A DNA stretch of 54,914 bases from Ruminimicrobiellum sp045223915. Lineage in GTDB: Bacteria > Elusimicrobiota > Endomicrobiia > Endomicrobiales > Endomicrobiaceae. The stretch lies in assembly GCA_045223915.1 (NCBI GenBank), contig JBGUZU010000009.1, positions 1 to 54,914 of the forward strand. Reading direction: 5' to 3'. A program made the position numbers and the translations under genes. Positions 36,252 to 45,295 of the stretch are shown here, piece by piece. Below the pieces are notes generated by a model. It had not been told where the DNA came from and searched no databases. It saw nothing but the letters and a program-made list of their open reading frames with translations. Positions within the stretch are counted from its first letter, which is position 1, and each line of letters opens with the position of its first letter.

Positions 36252-36986
36252 TTAAAATGCCGAACTGAGACCGAAAGTGTATGATACATATCCGTCGTAT
36301 ACACTTATACCTACAGTTCCGTTAATAATAATGGCTGATACGGAAACTCCGGCATAGTAACCGAACCCTTCGTAACTGCCTTCCAAATTTTGTTTATTTG
36401 AAGATTTCGGGTTGGCTTTTGTTTTATCCCAACCTACACCGACATAAGGTGTTACTATAGGAAGATTAAATGTTGCAACGGCTCCCAACCCCAAATTGTT
36501 TCCTTCCAATTTATTTTCACCGTCATCCGCTTTAATAAGAGTGTACATACCGTGAACACTGATAGAAGGAATAACAAAATCTCTGCCTTCAAACACCAAC
36601 AATCTTAAACCGCCGCCGTAAATGTTTGCATCCTGCAAATATGCGTATTTTGCCAATATATCAAGTTGGTCGGAAAGTCTTATTCCGCCGGTAAGCATAG
36701 GCACATAAAGTTCGTTTATTCCTTCGGCTTCCATAATTTCGTTCGATATTTTGTTATAGTTTATTTTAAGATGTACATCTATTCCCGAAACACCAAAAGC
36801 TGCAGCAGCGCTGAAACTTCCGCCTGTCATAATATTACCTAAATCGGATGATAAATTATTTAAATATTTTTGTGCCTGTTCTTCACTTACACTGTCAAGA
36901 ACTTCATTGAATTTGCCGAAAGGTCCTGCAAAAGCATTAACAGAACTAAATAATAAAACGGTAAACAATATCAACACTCTTTTCAT
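36252..36986 (-). CDS. Outer-membrane beta-barrel protein, unknown
   Basis: The 244-residue protein has a signal peptide (MKRVLILFTVLLFSSVNAFA), a short helical region (EEQAQKYLNNLSSDLGNIM) and then a Gly-rich beta-barrel ending in Phe. ATG 36986 is supported by GGAG six bases upstream; the longer frame to 37082 would include the coaX end. It resembles general bacterial barrel proteins of unknown transport role. Confidence 0.78.
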   Translation of the reverse strand: MKRVLILFTVLLFSSVNAFAGPFGKFNEVLDSVSEEQAQKYLNNLSSDLGNIMTGGSFSAAAAFGVSGIDVHLKINYNKISNEIMEAEGINELYVPMLTGGIRLSDQLDILAKYAYLQDANIYGGGLRLLVFEGRDFVIPSISVHGMYTLIKADDGENKLEGNNLGLGAVATFNLPIVTPYVGVGWDKTKANPKSSNKQNLEGSYEGFGYYAGVSVSAIIINGTVGISVYDGYVSYTFGLSSAF

Positions 36987-36998
36987 ATTATCTCCCAA

Positions 36999-37070
36999 AA
37001 AAATCACTCTACGATTTTGAGGTACGGATGAATGGATGTATGGACTCAAATTTTTGCTTAGCAAAAATTT
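36999..37070. repeat. Double hairpin with octamer repeats, coaX stop in the loop
   Basis: The left hairpin is AAAATC/GATTTT (37000-37018). Octamers of GGATGTAT type follow. The right hairpin AAATTTTTGC-TTA-GCAAAAATTT is perfect over 10 bp, and its loop TTA (37058-37060) is the coaX stop codon. Confidence 0.85.
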
Positions 37071-37855
37071 TCTTTTTCCCAAATTATTTTTATACCTTCC
37101 AACGTAAGTTCCGGTATAACACCTTCGATATCTTCCATTTCTTTTACCATAAGATATGAAAGACCGCCGGTAGCAATAATTTTTATATTTTCTTCACCCA
37201 TCTCGTTTTTGATTCTGTGCAAAATTTCTTTTACCAAACCGATATATCCGTAATACAAACCGGACTGTATACATTCAACGGTTGTTCTACCTACAATTTT
37301 TGCGGGCATATTTAAAGTAACCTGCGGCAACTTTGCGGTTCTTTGAGTTAAAGCTTCCGCGGATATTAAAGGTCCTGCCGTTATTACACCACCCAAATAG
37401 TTTCCGTCTTTATCTATACAATCAAAAGTTGTTGCCGTTCCGAAATCTATAACTACGGAAGCGGTTTTGTACCTTTCATAAACTGCAACGGCATCCGCAA
37501 TTCTGTCGGCTCCGACTTCTTCCGGATTGTTATAAGAAAATTTTAATCCGCCCGCTCTTTTACTTGTAATAAACATTGCATCTTTTTTGAAATATCTTTT
37601 TGTTAAATCGGCAAAAACATTATCGAGTGACGGAACAACACTTGCAATGGCAACAGCTTTAATTTGTTCTTTGGATATATCGATTTTCGAATAATAAAAT
37701 ATATCCAAAATCTTTATTGCATATTCGTCCGCGGTTTTCTTTTTGGATGTTGCTATTCTCCAAATTTGAAAAGGTTTATCTTCAATTTTGTTACCGTTAA
37801 ATTTAAACAAACCGAGTGTAATATTTGTGTTTCCGATATCTATTGCTAAAAACAT
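37058..37855 (-). CDS. coaX: Type III pantothenate kinase
   Basis: The 265-residue protein phosphorylates pantothenate in coenzyme A synthesis. It shows the ASKHA phosphate motif DIGNTN (6-11), EEVGADRIADAVA and VIDFGTATTFDCID. Length is normal. The last residues (ENFC) are encoded by one arm of a repeat hairpin and differ from usual ends. It is transcribed alone between repeat-rich spacers. Confidence 0.95.
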   Translation of the reverse strand: MFLAIDIGNTNITLGLFKFNGNKIEDKPFQIWRIATSKKKTADEYAIKILDIFYYSKIDISKEQIKAVAIASVVPSLDNVFADLTKRYFKKDAMFITSKRAGGLKFSYNNPEEVGADRIADAVAVYERYKTASVVIDFGTATTFDCIDKDGNYLGGVITAGPLISAEALTQRTAKLPQVTLNMPAKIVGRTTVECIQSGLYYGYIGLVKEILHRIKNEMGEENIKIIATGGLSYLMVKEMEDIEGVIPELTLEGIKIIWEKENFC

Positions 37856-37866
37856 GTTGTCTCCTT

Positions 37867-38104
37867 AAAAATTTGCTTTGCAAATTTTTAGAGGGTTAGA
37901 TGTATAGATGTATGGAGGTATGGACTAAAATTGCTTCGCAATTTTGATGACTAGACGTATGGATGACCGGATGTATAGAAACTACAAACAACTTTTTTTA
38001 CTTACTATTTGTCGTTACTTCTATTCTTCCAGATCTCTATACTTCCATTCATCAACTTTTTGTAAAACAAAAAGTTTCTATCCCTCTATACTTCTATCCC
38101 TCTA
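37867..38104. repeat. Compound hairpin-satellite element upstream of coaX
   Basis: There are three hairpins: AAAAATTTGC-TTT-GCAAATTTTT (37867-37889), AAAATTGC-TTC-GCAATTTT (37927-37945) and AACTTTTTGT-AAA-ACAAAAAGTT (about 38055-38077). They are separated by octamers ATGTATAG/ATGTATGG on the left and inverted CTATACTT/CTATCCCT units on the right. The array runs into the stop of the fumarase beta gene. The gap holds no gene. Confidence 0.82.
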
Positions 38105-38623
38105 TACCTCAAACAGGGTGTTCCCGTTACAGTCTATTCCGACTATCAACGGAAAATTTTCTATTTTTATTTCGTAAATTGCTTCCGGTCCCAAATCTTC
38201 AAAAGCTATTAACTTAAAACTTTTTACTTTTTCGGCTATCAATGCTCCTACTCCACCGGTAGCAAGCAAATATATTGATTTATTTTTTTGTATCGAATCA
38301 AAAACTTCTTTGCTTCTTTTACCTTTACCGATAAGAATTTTTACACCGTTATCCAACATTTTCGGTGTATAAACATCCATTCTCGAAGATGTTGTAGGTC
38401 CGCAAGAACCGATAATTTTATCGGGAGCATTAGGGCACGGCCCGCAATAATATATACAAGCATCTTTTAACTGTATCGGTAATTGTTTACCGCTGTTTAA
38501 AAGTTCAACTAACCTTTTATGTGCTTGATCTCTTGCGGTATAAATAGTTCCTGTAAGTTCTATTTTTGTTCCCGCTTTAAAATCTTTAATATTTTGTAAT
38601 AATTGTTCTATTGTTATTTTCAT
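38102..38623 (-). CDS. Class I fumarate hydratase, beta (C-terminal) subunit
   Basis: The 173-residue protein is the swivelling C-terminal half of two-part iron-sulfur fumarases or L-tartrate dehydratases: GTIYTARDQAHKRLVELL, YYCGPCPNAP, GSCGPTTSSRMDVYTP and ATGGVGALIAEKVK. ATG 38623 was chosen because it overlaps the alpha stop by ATGA; the longer frame to 38695 reads inside the alpha gene. With alpha it interconverts fumarate and malate, next to a malic enzyme. Confidence 0.92.
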   Translation of the reverse strand: MKITIEQLLQNIKDFKAGTKIELTGTIYTARDQAHKRLVELLNSGKQLPIQLKDACIYYCGPCPNAPDKIIGSCGPTTSSRMDVYTPKMLDNGVKILIGKGKRSKEVFDSIQKNKSIYLLATGGVGALIAEKVKSFKLIAFEDLGPEAIYEIKIENFPLIVGIDCNGNTLFEV

Positions 38624-39459
38624 AATGTTATTGTTTTTCTTCTGCAAGAATGACACTGCACATTTATTGCAACGGGCATAGATGCTATATGGCACGGTTT
38701 TGTTTCAATAAATACGGCAAGTGCCGTAGGGTTACCGCCAAGCCCCATAGGCCCGATATTTAATTTATTTATTTCTTCCAACAATTCTTTTTCTTTATCG
38801 TTATAATCTTGTTTTATATTTTTGCTGCCTATTGTTCTCAACAATGCTTTTTTTGCAAGAAGGCCTACACTTGCGAAATCTCCCCCTATACCCAACCCCA
38901 CTATTACGGGAGGGCAAGCATTTGCTCCTTTAAGTTTCATACTTTCTATAACAAAATTTTTTATACCCTGCCAACCGTCAAGCGGTGTAAGCATTTTTAA
39001 AAAACTTGCGTTTTCGCTACCGCCGCCTTTAGTTAATATTGTAATTTCTATTTTGTCTCCGTCAACGAAATCACAATATATGTTTGCGGGTGTGTTATCT
39101 TTTGTATTTACTCTGTTTAAAGGATCACTTACAATAGATTTTCTTAAATAATATTTTGTGTAACCTTGAGATACGCCTTTATTTATTGCGGTAACAATAT
39201 CGTCGCCTATTATTTCCACTTCCTTACCGATTTTCACAAAAAAGTTTGCAGTTCCCGTATCTTGGCACAATGCAATCTTTTTTTCTTTTGCTATTTTTGC
39301 ATTTTCCAAAATTTCTTTTAAAATGTTGTCGGATATGGAATTATCGTTTTTTATGTGAGATGATATACAATCAATAACATCCTGCGGCAAATTGAAATTT
39401 ACATCACCGCAAAGCTCACAAACTTTATTGATAATAATTTCACTGTTTATTTTTTTCAT
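38620..39459 (-). CDS. Class I fumarate hydratase, alpha (N-terminal) subunit
   Basis: The 279-residue subunit carries the 4Fe-4S cluster. Motifs seen are ALCQDTGTANFFVKIG, GGGSENASFLKML, CPPVIVGLGIGGDF, GPMGLGGNPTALAV and a Cys-containing end (KPCHIASMPVAINVQCH). The reaction is fumarate plus water to malate. Tartrate dehydratase is a close alternative, but the malic enzyme neighbour favours fumarase. It is oxygen-sensitive chemistry, fitting an anaerobe. Confidence 0.92.
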   Translation of the reverse strand: MKKINSEIIINKVCELCGDVNFNLPQDVIDCISSHIKNDNSISDNILKEILENAKIAKEKKIALCQDTGTANFFVKIGKEVEIIGDDIVTAINKGVSQGYTKYYLRKSIVSDPLNRVNTKDNTPANIYCDFVDGDKIEITILTKGGGSENASFLKMLTPLDGWQGIKNFVIESMKLKGANACPPVIVGLGIGGDFASVGLLAKKALLRTIGSKNIKQDYNDKEKELLEEINKLNIGPMGLGGNPTALAVFIETKPCHIASMPVAINVQCHSCRRKTITL

Positions 39460-39460
39460 T

Positions 39461-39658
39461 AAAAATTCCTATAGAATTTTTCGATTATGGGGTTATGGGG
39501 TTATTAGTTTAACAACAACTGGATTGCCACAGGGCTAAAACCCTTCGCAATGACAACCTTATACCCCTACAAACTTATAACCTGCCTTTCAAAAACCTAT
39601 AATCTTATCACCCTATAAACTTTATAACCTAAAATAAAATTGCTCCGCAATTTTATTT
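39461..39658. repeat. Hairpin-capped GGGGTTAT array with an inserted palindrome
   Basis: The left hairpin is AAAAATTC/GAATTTTT (39461-39481). Tandem GGGGTTAT units (39488-39505) face inverted ATAACCT-type units. The right hairpin AAATAAAATTGC-TCC-GCAATTTTATTT (39632-39658) contains the malic enzyme stop codon. Inside lies a 32-base palindrome (39523-39554). Confidence 0.82.
39523..39554. repeat. Short palindrome family P2, copy 1
   Basis: The constant ends ATTGCCAC and TCGCAATGAC enclose an inner stem AGGG/CCCT. The second copy at 47707-47739 has the same ends with a different inner stem. Confidence 0.75.
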
Positions 39659-40987
39659 GGATTTTTTTATAAATCCGTTTTTCATCATATCTGCAGTTAA
39701 TGCTCTGCTTCTTTTTATCATACTCATTGCCTGAGCATAAAACTGATCGTAACTTGCTTTTCTTTGTGCAACTTTTTCTTTTATTGCTTTTACTGCAACT
39801 GCCGCTGCGACTTTCGGATAAACTTTCCAATCGTCCATTGTCGGTAATATTTGTGTAGGTTTTATTTTGTTGTTAGGAATACAAGAAGCAAGTTCTACTG
39901 CTGCCGTAATACACATATTGTCTGTTATTGTTGTTGCTCTTGCATCGAGTGTTCCTCTGAATACTCCCGGGAAACCTAATGAGTTATTAACCTGATTTTC
40001 AAAATCGCTTCTGCCTGTAGCAACTACTGCAGCACCTGCCTCTTTTGCTTCCCACGGCCATATTTCAGGAACAGGGTTTGCGCATGTAAACACTATCGGA
40101 TTTTTTGCCATCTTTTTAATCCATTCTTTCTTTATTACGTTTGGTCCCGGTGTAGATAAACATATCAAAACATCCGCATTTTCCATTGCAGTTTCTATTG
40201 TACCTTCAACGTTTGAACCGTTGGTGTCACAACACATTGCCCATTTTTCAGGATGCGAATTTTTCAATTCTTTTCTCTTTTTGTTCAATGTTCCTTTAGA
40301 ATCTACCATTATTATGTTTGCAGGATTTGCTCCGTAAAACATTATAAGTCTTGCAATACAAATATTTGCGGAACCCGCACCAAGCATTGCAATTTTAACT
40401 TTGGATATTTTTTTGTTAACTACTTTTAAAGCGTTTATTAAACCGGCAAGTGTAACAAGTGCCGTTCCCTGTTGATCGTCGTGCCATACAGGAATATGAC
40501 ATTCTTTTCTTAATGTGTAAAGTATAGGAAAACATTTCGGTTGAGCGATATCTTCCAAATTTACTCCGCCGAAAGAAGGTTGCAAAATTTTAACCGTATT
40601 AATTATTTCCTGTTGATCTTTAGTTGCAAGACAAATAGGATAAGCATCTACTCCGCCGAGATATTTGTATAACAATGCTTTACCTTCCATAACAGGCATT
40701 GCAGCTTCGGGGCCGATATCGCCAAGTCCCAACACTCTTGTTCCGTCGCTGACAACTGCAACGGAGTTCCATTTGTTTGTATGTTCGTAAGCAAGTTCCA
40801 ATTGTTTGTTTATATCTTTACAAACCGCAGCTACTCCCGGACTGTACCATATTGCAAAATCATTAAAATCTCTTATTCTGCATTTAGGAACAACTTCTAT
40901 TTTACCTTTATAAAAAGGGTGTAATCTTCTTGCATCTTTAGACGGTTTTTCCGCTAACTTTAAAAGTTTTTTTACATTTGTTTTCAT
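39653..40987 (-). CDS. Malic enzyme (malate dehydrogenase, decarboxylating)
   Basis: The 444-residue protein converts malate to pyruvate and CO2 with NAD(P) reduction. Visible motifs are YSPGVAAVCKDI, GLGDIGPEAAMPVMEGKA (metal and substrate), the WHDDQQGTA block, and the Rossmann fingerprint MLGAGSANICIARL. ANPVPEIWPWEA lies in the C-terminal part. There is no phosphotransacetylase extension. With the adjacent fumarase it links fumarate, malate and pyruvate. Its last residues are encoded by a repeat hairpin. Confidence 0.94.
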   Translation of the reverse strand: MKTNVKKLLKLAEKPSKDARRLHPFYKGKIEVVPKCRIRDFNDFAIWYSPGVAAVCKDINKQLELAYEHTNKWNSVAVVSDGTRVLGLGDIGPEAAMPVMEGKALLYKYLGGVDAYPICLATKDQQEIINTVKILQPSFGGVNLEDIAQPKCFPILYTLRKECHIPVWHDDQQGTALVTLAGLINALKVVNKKISKVKIAMLGAGSANICIARLIMFYGANPANIIMVDSKGTLNKKRKELKNSHPEKWAMCCDTNGSNVEGTIETAMENADVLICLSTPGPNVIKKEWIKKMAKNPIVFTCANPVPEIWPWEAKEAGAAVVATGRSDFENQVNNSLGFPGVFRGTLDARATTITDNMCITAAVELASCIPNNKIKPTQILPTMDDWKVYPKVAAAVAVKAIKEKVAQRKASYDQFYAQAMSMIKRSRALTADMMKNGFIKKSK

Positions 40988-41040
40988 AGTAATGTTTCCT
41001 TACCATTAAATTTATAATTATTTTATAAATTATACCATAT

Positions 41041-41135
41041 TGGAGGGATGGAAGTATAGAGGCATGGATGCATGGAAAAGACAGCTTATAGTTTATAACA
41101 ACAACGACGGGATCCCGCATCAAGTGCGGGATGAC
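41041..41135. repeat. Octamer satellite followed by palindrome P1, copy 2
   Basis: GGAGGGAT, GGAAGTAT, AGAGGCAT and GGATGCAT units (41042-41076) are followed by palindrome P1 at 41111-41135 and a partial second GTGCGGGATGACA. The 328-base gap 40988-41315 holds only repeats. Confidence 0.75.
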
Positions 41136-41180
41136 AATTGGTGGTGTGCGGGATGACACGACATTGTTTTTGTCGTTGGA

Positions 41181-41293
41181 GACCTTAAGATTTTGTGTTA
41201 GAATGAAGAAACTCAGGAATGAAGTGTATATGGATCCCGTAAGGGCATACTCGATTTCCTGAGTTTCAATATTATAACCAAAATATTAAGGCC
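41181..41293 (+). repeat. Nested inverted-repeat element (family N), copy B
   Basis: The outer arms CCTTAA...ATTTT and AAAAT...TTAAGG enclose a perfect 12-bp inner stem GAAACTCAGGAA (41208-41219)/TTCCTGAGTTTC (41256-41267). The loop has GAAGTGTATATGG and GCATACTCGAT. The copy at 54826 is nearly identical over the visible 89 bases. It ends 22 bases from the stop of the PEP/pyruvate-binding gene. Confidence 0.85.
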
Positions 41294-41315
41294 GCTATAA
41301 AAATTTTACTTATTG

Positions 41316-43886
41316 TTAACAAGTAATCAAAAGGTGTTCATTTGCCACATCATTATAAACCTTACATTCTCTGTCGGATACATCATATACATGTACGATA
41401 TCTGTCAGAGTTTTTTCTCTCTCAAACTCTGAGACAATATCTTTCGATGATTCCAATTTTTCCGGTGAGAAATGTATAGTTTTCTCATTATTAAATATTG
41501 CCGTATACAAAATTTCAGCTTCGACAAGATCTTGAAAAATATGGCTTCCGTAAGATAATTCGGGATTAAACCCTGCTCTTGAGTCTTCAGACTCACATAT
41601 AATTTCATATGTGCTTATATCCGAAAAGGCAGTCGGTACTCCTAGTTCGGGAGACGATGTTCCTACTCTACCCGGCACAATTAACATCATGTGCTTACCT
41701 TTATCACGATAATACCAATTAATTTTTCCGACCAATTTTGCGACCAGAGATTTATCATTGTAAGGCATATTATAGTATTTAACAGGGTCAACATATACGA
41801 TAATATCAAGATCTGTTGTCTTACACATTCCCATTGAAGAGCCTTTACTTTCAAGAAGAATATTTTCTTCTAAAACATCCGGCGGAATCACAGTTCCCGA
41901 TTTTCCTTTTTGTACTTGAAGCGGACGGCATTGGAGTAAATCAATAGAATATTCCCCGCTCTCCGATATGTTTATGGTAAACTCTATATCGACAGGATAA
42001 TCATACTCTTCCTGTATACAGTGAAGCATTCTCTTCATCTGTTCCATCAGAGTACTGTTATCTACAAGTCCCTTACATGAAATAAATTTTACTTCCCGTC
42101 TTATTCCCATCTCACTCAGACGAGATTCGGCTTCATAATCGTGCTCAAATAACATTTTACCTAGATATTTGGGAATATCCGATTCGATATCTCTAAGGGT
42201 AAGTTTATTGAGGGCTTTTTCAGTCATATTAATAACTTCGGCTTTACCTTGAGAAAATTTATGTTTATCAGCGGAAGAAGAATATAAATTCTTATCCGGC
42301 ATATCGAGGTTAACTATCCTCGGATACGAACCTTCCGTCCTGTCAACAGCCGATGTTCCCAACCCCATAACGAGTCTTAACATTCCGGCTGCAGGATCAC
42401 TGTCTTTCATTATTCTGTAAGGACTGTACGAATAACCTACTCCCGCCGCACAAGGCATATAGTTGGTTCCGTAATAAGATCCGGATACACGCTGTATAAG
42501 AAGAGCCATCTGTTCATCTCTTTTATCCAGTCCGCGCCTCTTACGATAATCAAGCGCAGAAAGGCCCATTGAACTTGCATATACAACTTTAATTGCATGT
42601 TCGAACTCATCAAGTCTCTCTTCAAGACTGCCTCTGTTGGCACAAAATACAGACTCGTATTTTCCAGCAAAAGCATTTCCGAATCCGTCCTCTAAAATAC
42701 TGCTTGAACGAATAATGTACGGATCTTGCCCGTAGTATTCAATAATCCTGACAAACTGGTTACGCATAGCTTCGGAAAATGTTCCGCCCATTATCTTATC
42801 AGCAAATTCTTTTGCCAGTTTAAAATAACCTTCCTCTGTTCTCTGTCGTACTCTTGTATCCCACAAGTTATTATCGACGATGTATGTATAATAAAGATCG
42901 GATCCTACATAAAAAGAATCATGCGGTTCAAGTACATCACTGATATCAGGTTCTTTATTCCTTATTATTGCCCTTGCAAGGAGCATACCGCAAGCTTTAC
43001 CACCTATCATTCCCGTTCCTACCATGTGATCTCTTACCGCAAAGTAATCTTCCGGAGTGAAATGTTTCTTTACCAACTGACGCATCTTAAAATCTCTTGT
43101 CATCATAATATTGCACATTTGAGAACATTCATCGGTTATATCCATGCCGCTTTCTTTAAGTAACTTAACACGATTAAAAAATCTGTCCCATGAGTCGGAA
43201 TATTGTTCATCTGCAGATCGTTGTGCCAAGCCCAGTGTTTGATAAAATCTGCTCGATTGTACGCCGTCTAATATAGGTCTAAATTCTCCGCTTTTTGGAT
43301 TATATATGTGCGGAAGAAACATAGTATCGGAGTTTCTCTCCCATACTTTTTGAGGACGAACATATACGTTTTTATTGTCCGAATATACATCAAAGAAAAG
43401 TTGGGTGGTACTTAGAATTTTGTTTATTGCCTGTACGGAATGTTTACCTCTTATAATCGGGAAAAAAGCAACAGTATCAAGAATAAAAAGAAACGGGCAT
43501 GTAACTCTGAAAAAGTTGCCCATCATAAGATCCGTAGCCCATGCTATTTGTAAATCAGATAAACAGTCAAAGACATAGAAAGCATCTTTTCCTTCTTTCT
43601 CAATCGCATTATGAATGGCTACCGTAAAATTTTCAAATCTGTGGGTAAGAGGTATTTTAATTGTCTTTATTTCCGGACAATCTTCAAGAAGAGGTTCGTG
43701 ACTTGCAAACCTGAAATATATAATATTTCGTTTATCCTCAATTGCCTGTTTTATGTATGGTTCCATGAAAAGTTTGAATTGTGAAAGGTAAGAAACACGC
43801 CATACAACGTTATCCCCAAGCCTGATGTTATCAAGCGCCTTGTCCATCTCAGGAATACCGCTCTTTATTCTATCGAATGCCGCCAT
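41316..43886 (-). CDS. PEP/pyruvate-binding domain protein with RecA/KaiC-like N-terminus
   Basis: The 856-residue protein has an N-terminal region (about 1-190) shaped like a KaiC/RecA ATPase (SGIPEMDKAL, then a core strand YVFDCLSDL) but without a Walker A lysine loop. From about 285 there is a PEP synthase/PPDK-type ATP-grasp domain (GTGMIGGKACGMLLARAI, IIRSSSILEDGFGNAFAGKYESVF and DIEFTINISESGEYSIDLLQCRPLQ). The swivelling phospho-His and C-terminal PEP domains of full enzymes are not recognisable, so complete dikinase chemistry is unlikely. ATG 43886 has GGAGG six bases upstream. One hand-counted 120-base block has 54 G+C, higher than neighbours. It lies 15 bases after purF. Confidence 0.75.
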   Translation of the reverse strand: MAAFDRIKSGIPEMDKALDNIRLGDNVVWRVSYLSQFKLFMEPYIKQAIEDKRNIIYFRFASHEPLLEDCPEIKTIKIPLTHRFENFTVAIHNAIEKEGKDAFYVFDCLSDLQIAWATDLMMGNFFRVTCPFLFILDTVAFFPIIRGKHSVQAINKILSTTQLFFDVYSDNKNVYVRPQKVWERNSDTMFLPHIYNPKSGEFRPILDGVQSSRFYQTLGLAQRSADEQYSDSWDRFFNRVKLLKESGMDITDECSQMCNIMMTRDFKMRQLVKKHFTPEDYFAVRDHMVGTGMIGGKACGMLLARAIIRNKEPDISDVLEPHDSFYVGSDLYYTYIVDNNLWDTRVRQRTEEGYFKLAKEFADKIMGGTFSEAMRNQFVRIIEYYGQDPYIIRSSSILEDGFGNAFAGKYESVFCANRGSLEERLDEFEHAIKVVYASSMGLSALDYRKRRGLDKRDEQMALLIQRVSGSYYGTNYMPCAAGVGYSYSPYRIMKDSDPAAGMLRLVMGLGTSAVDRTEGSYPRIVNLDMPDKNLYSSSADKHKFSQGKAEVINMTEKALNKLTLRDIESDIPKYLGKMLFEHDYEAESRLSEMGIRREVKFISCKGLVDNSTLMEQMKRMLHCIQEEYDYPVDIEFTINISESGEYSIDLLQCRPLQVQKGKSGTVIPPDVLEENILLESKGSSMGMCKTTDLDIIVYVDPVKYYNMPYNDKSLVAKLVGKINWYYRDKGKHMMLIVPGRVGTSSPELGVPTAFSDISTYEIICESEDSRAGFNPELSYGSHIFQDLVEAEILYTAIFNNEKTIHFSPEKLESSKDIVSEFEREKTLTDIVHVYDVSDRECKVYNDVANEHLLITC

Positions 43887-43901
43887 ATATTCCTCCAAAT
43901 A

Positions 43902-45266
43902 TTATTTGTCTGTAATTTTAGAAGGATAAATTCCATCGAAGCAGGCACAACAGAATTTAGAAGTATCATGTTCATCTGTACAACAAGCTTTTTTCATATT
44001 GTTAATATCAAGAAAAGTTAAACTGTCAACATTCAAAAATTCTTTTATTTCTTCGTTACTTTTCATTGCGGATATAAGTTTATCTTTGTTTGGCGTATCT
44101 ATTCCGTAATAACAAGGTGATATTACCGGCGGGCAAGACAATGCAAAATGAATTTCTCTTGCTCCTACATCTCTTAAAATTTTAACAATTTTTTGTGCCG
44201 TTGTTCCCCTTACCAAAGAATCGTCTATAAGAACAATTCTTTTACCGTCAATAACATCTTTTATCGGAAACAACTTTAATCTTGCCGTTACTTCTCTCAT
44301 TTTTTGTGACGGTTTTATAAAACTTCTGCCTACATAATGATTTCTTATAAATCCTGTTTGAAATTTTATTCCCGATTCTTCGGAAAAACCTTGTGCCGAA
44401 AAAATTCCCGTATCGGGAACGGGAACAACGATATCTGCTTTTATATCTTTCATTTGTTTTGCAAGATATTTTCCCATTTGCACACGGGCATTTTTAACAC
44501 TTTTGTTACATAACACACTGTCAGGTCTGGAAAAATATACCTGTTCGAAAATACAAAATTTTTCTTTCTCTTTTTTATCGAGATAAATATCTTCTATTAT
44601 TTTACCGTTTTCTATTACAATCACTTCGCCCGGATTAACATTTCTTATAAAACTTCCACCTGCAGCATCTATTGCCGATGTTTCCGATGCAAGTATATAA
44701 GAATCTCCGTTCTTTCCCAAAACAAGAGGCCTGAAACCAAACGGATCTCTGACACCTACAAGTTTATTACCGATAATAAATATTAAAGAGTATGCCCCTT
44801 CCAACTTTGCTACTGCATTTTTTATAAGGTCTCCTGCGGAAAAGCCCTTACTTTTTGCAACTAAATGTGCAACTATTTCCGTATCTGATGTATGATTGAA
44901 TATTGAACCTGCCTGTGCAAGTTCTTTTTTTATTGTTTCACAGTTTGTGATGTTTCCGTTATGAGCAACTGCAATGTTACCGTGAATACAGTTAAAAACA
45001 AAAGGTTGAGCATTTAATAATGTACTTTCGGAATGAGTGGAATATCTTACATGGCCTATACAAACTTTACCTGTTAATGTATTTAATATCTTTTCTTTAA
45101 ATATTTGAGATACAAGACCCATGGATTTGTGTGTAATGTAGTTTATTCCGTCGTTGTTAGATGTTATTCCTGCAGACTCTTCTCCCCTGTGTTGTAATGT
45201 CAGAAGGCCTACAAATGTAAACATTGAGGCGGTTTCGTTGTTTTCTATTCCGAATATTCCACACAT
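43902..45266 (-). CDS. purF: Amidophosphoribosyltransferase
   Basis: The 454-residue enzyme commits PRPP to purine synthesis using glutamine. The N-terminus is MCGIFGIE with nucleophile Cys2 and no propeptide beyond Met. The PRPP loop is RIVLIDDSLVRGTT. Cys in SCPPVISPCYYGID and FCCACFDGIYP suggest the iron-sulfur (B. subtilis-type) form. An AAGGAG site precedes the ATG. A nested inverted repeat ends about 30 bases upstream. No other pur genes are in the window. Confidence 0.95.
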   Translation of the reverse strand: MCGIFGIENNETASMFTFVGLLTLQHRGEESAGITSNNDGINYITHKSMGLVSQIFKEKILNTLTGKVCIGHVRYSTHSESTLLNAQPFVFNCIHGNIAVAHNGNITNCETIKKELAQAGSIFNHTSDTEIVAHLVAKSKGFSAGDLIKNAVAKLEGAYSLIFIIGNKLVGVRDPFGFRPLVLGKNGDSYILASETSAIDAAGGSFIRNVNPGEVIVIENGKIIEDIYLDKKEKEKFCIFEQVYFSRPDSVLCNKSVKNARVQMGKYLAKQMKDIKADIVVPVPDTGIFSAQGFSEESGIKFQTGFIRNHYVGRSFIKPSQKMREVTARLKLFPIKDVIDGKRIVLIDDSLVRGTTAQKIVKILRDVGAREIHFALSCPPVISPCYYGIDTPNKDKLISAMKSNEEIKEFLNVDSLTFLDINNMKKACCTDEHDTSKFCCACFDGIYPSKITDK

Positions 45267-45295
45267 TTCAGTTCTCCTTTTGAACGACTTATTGC

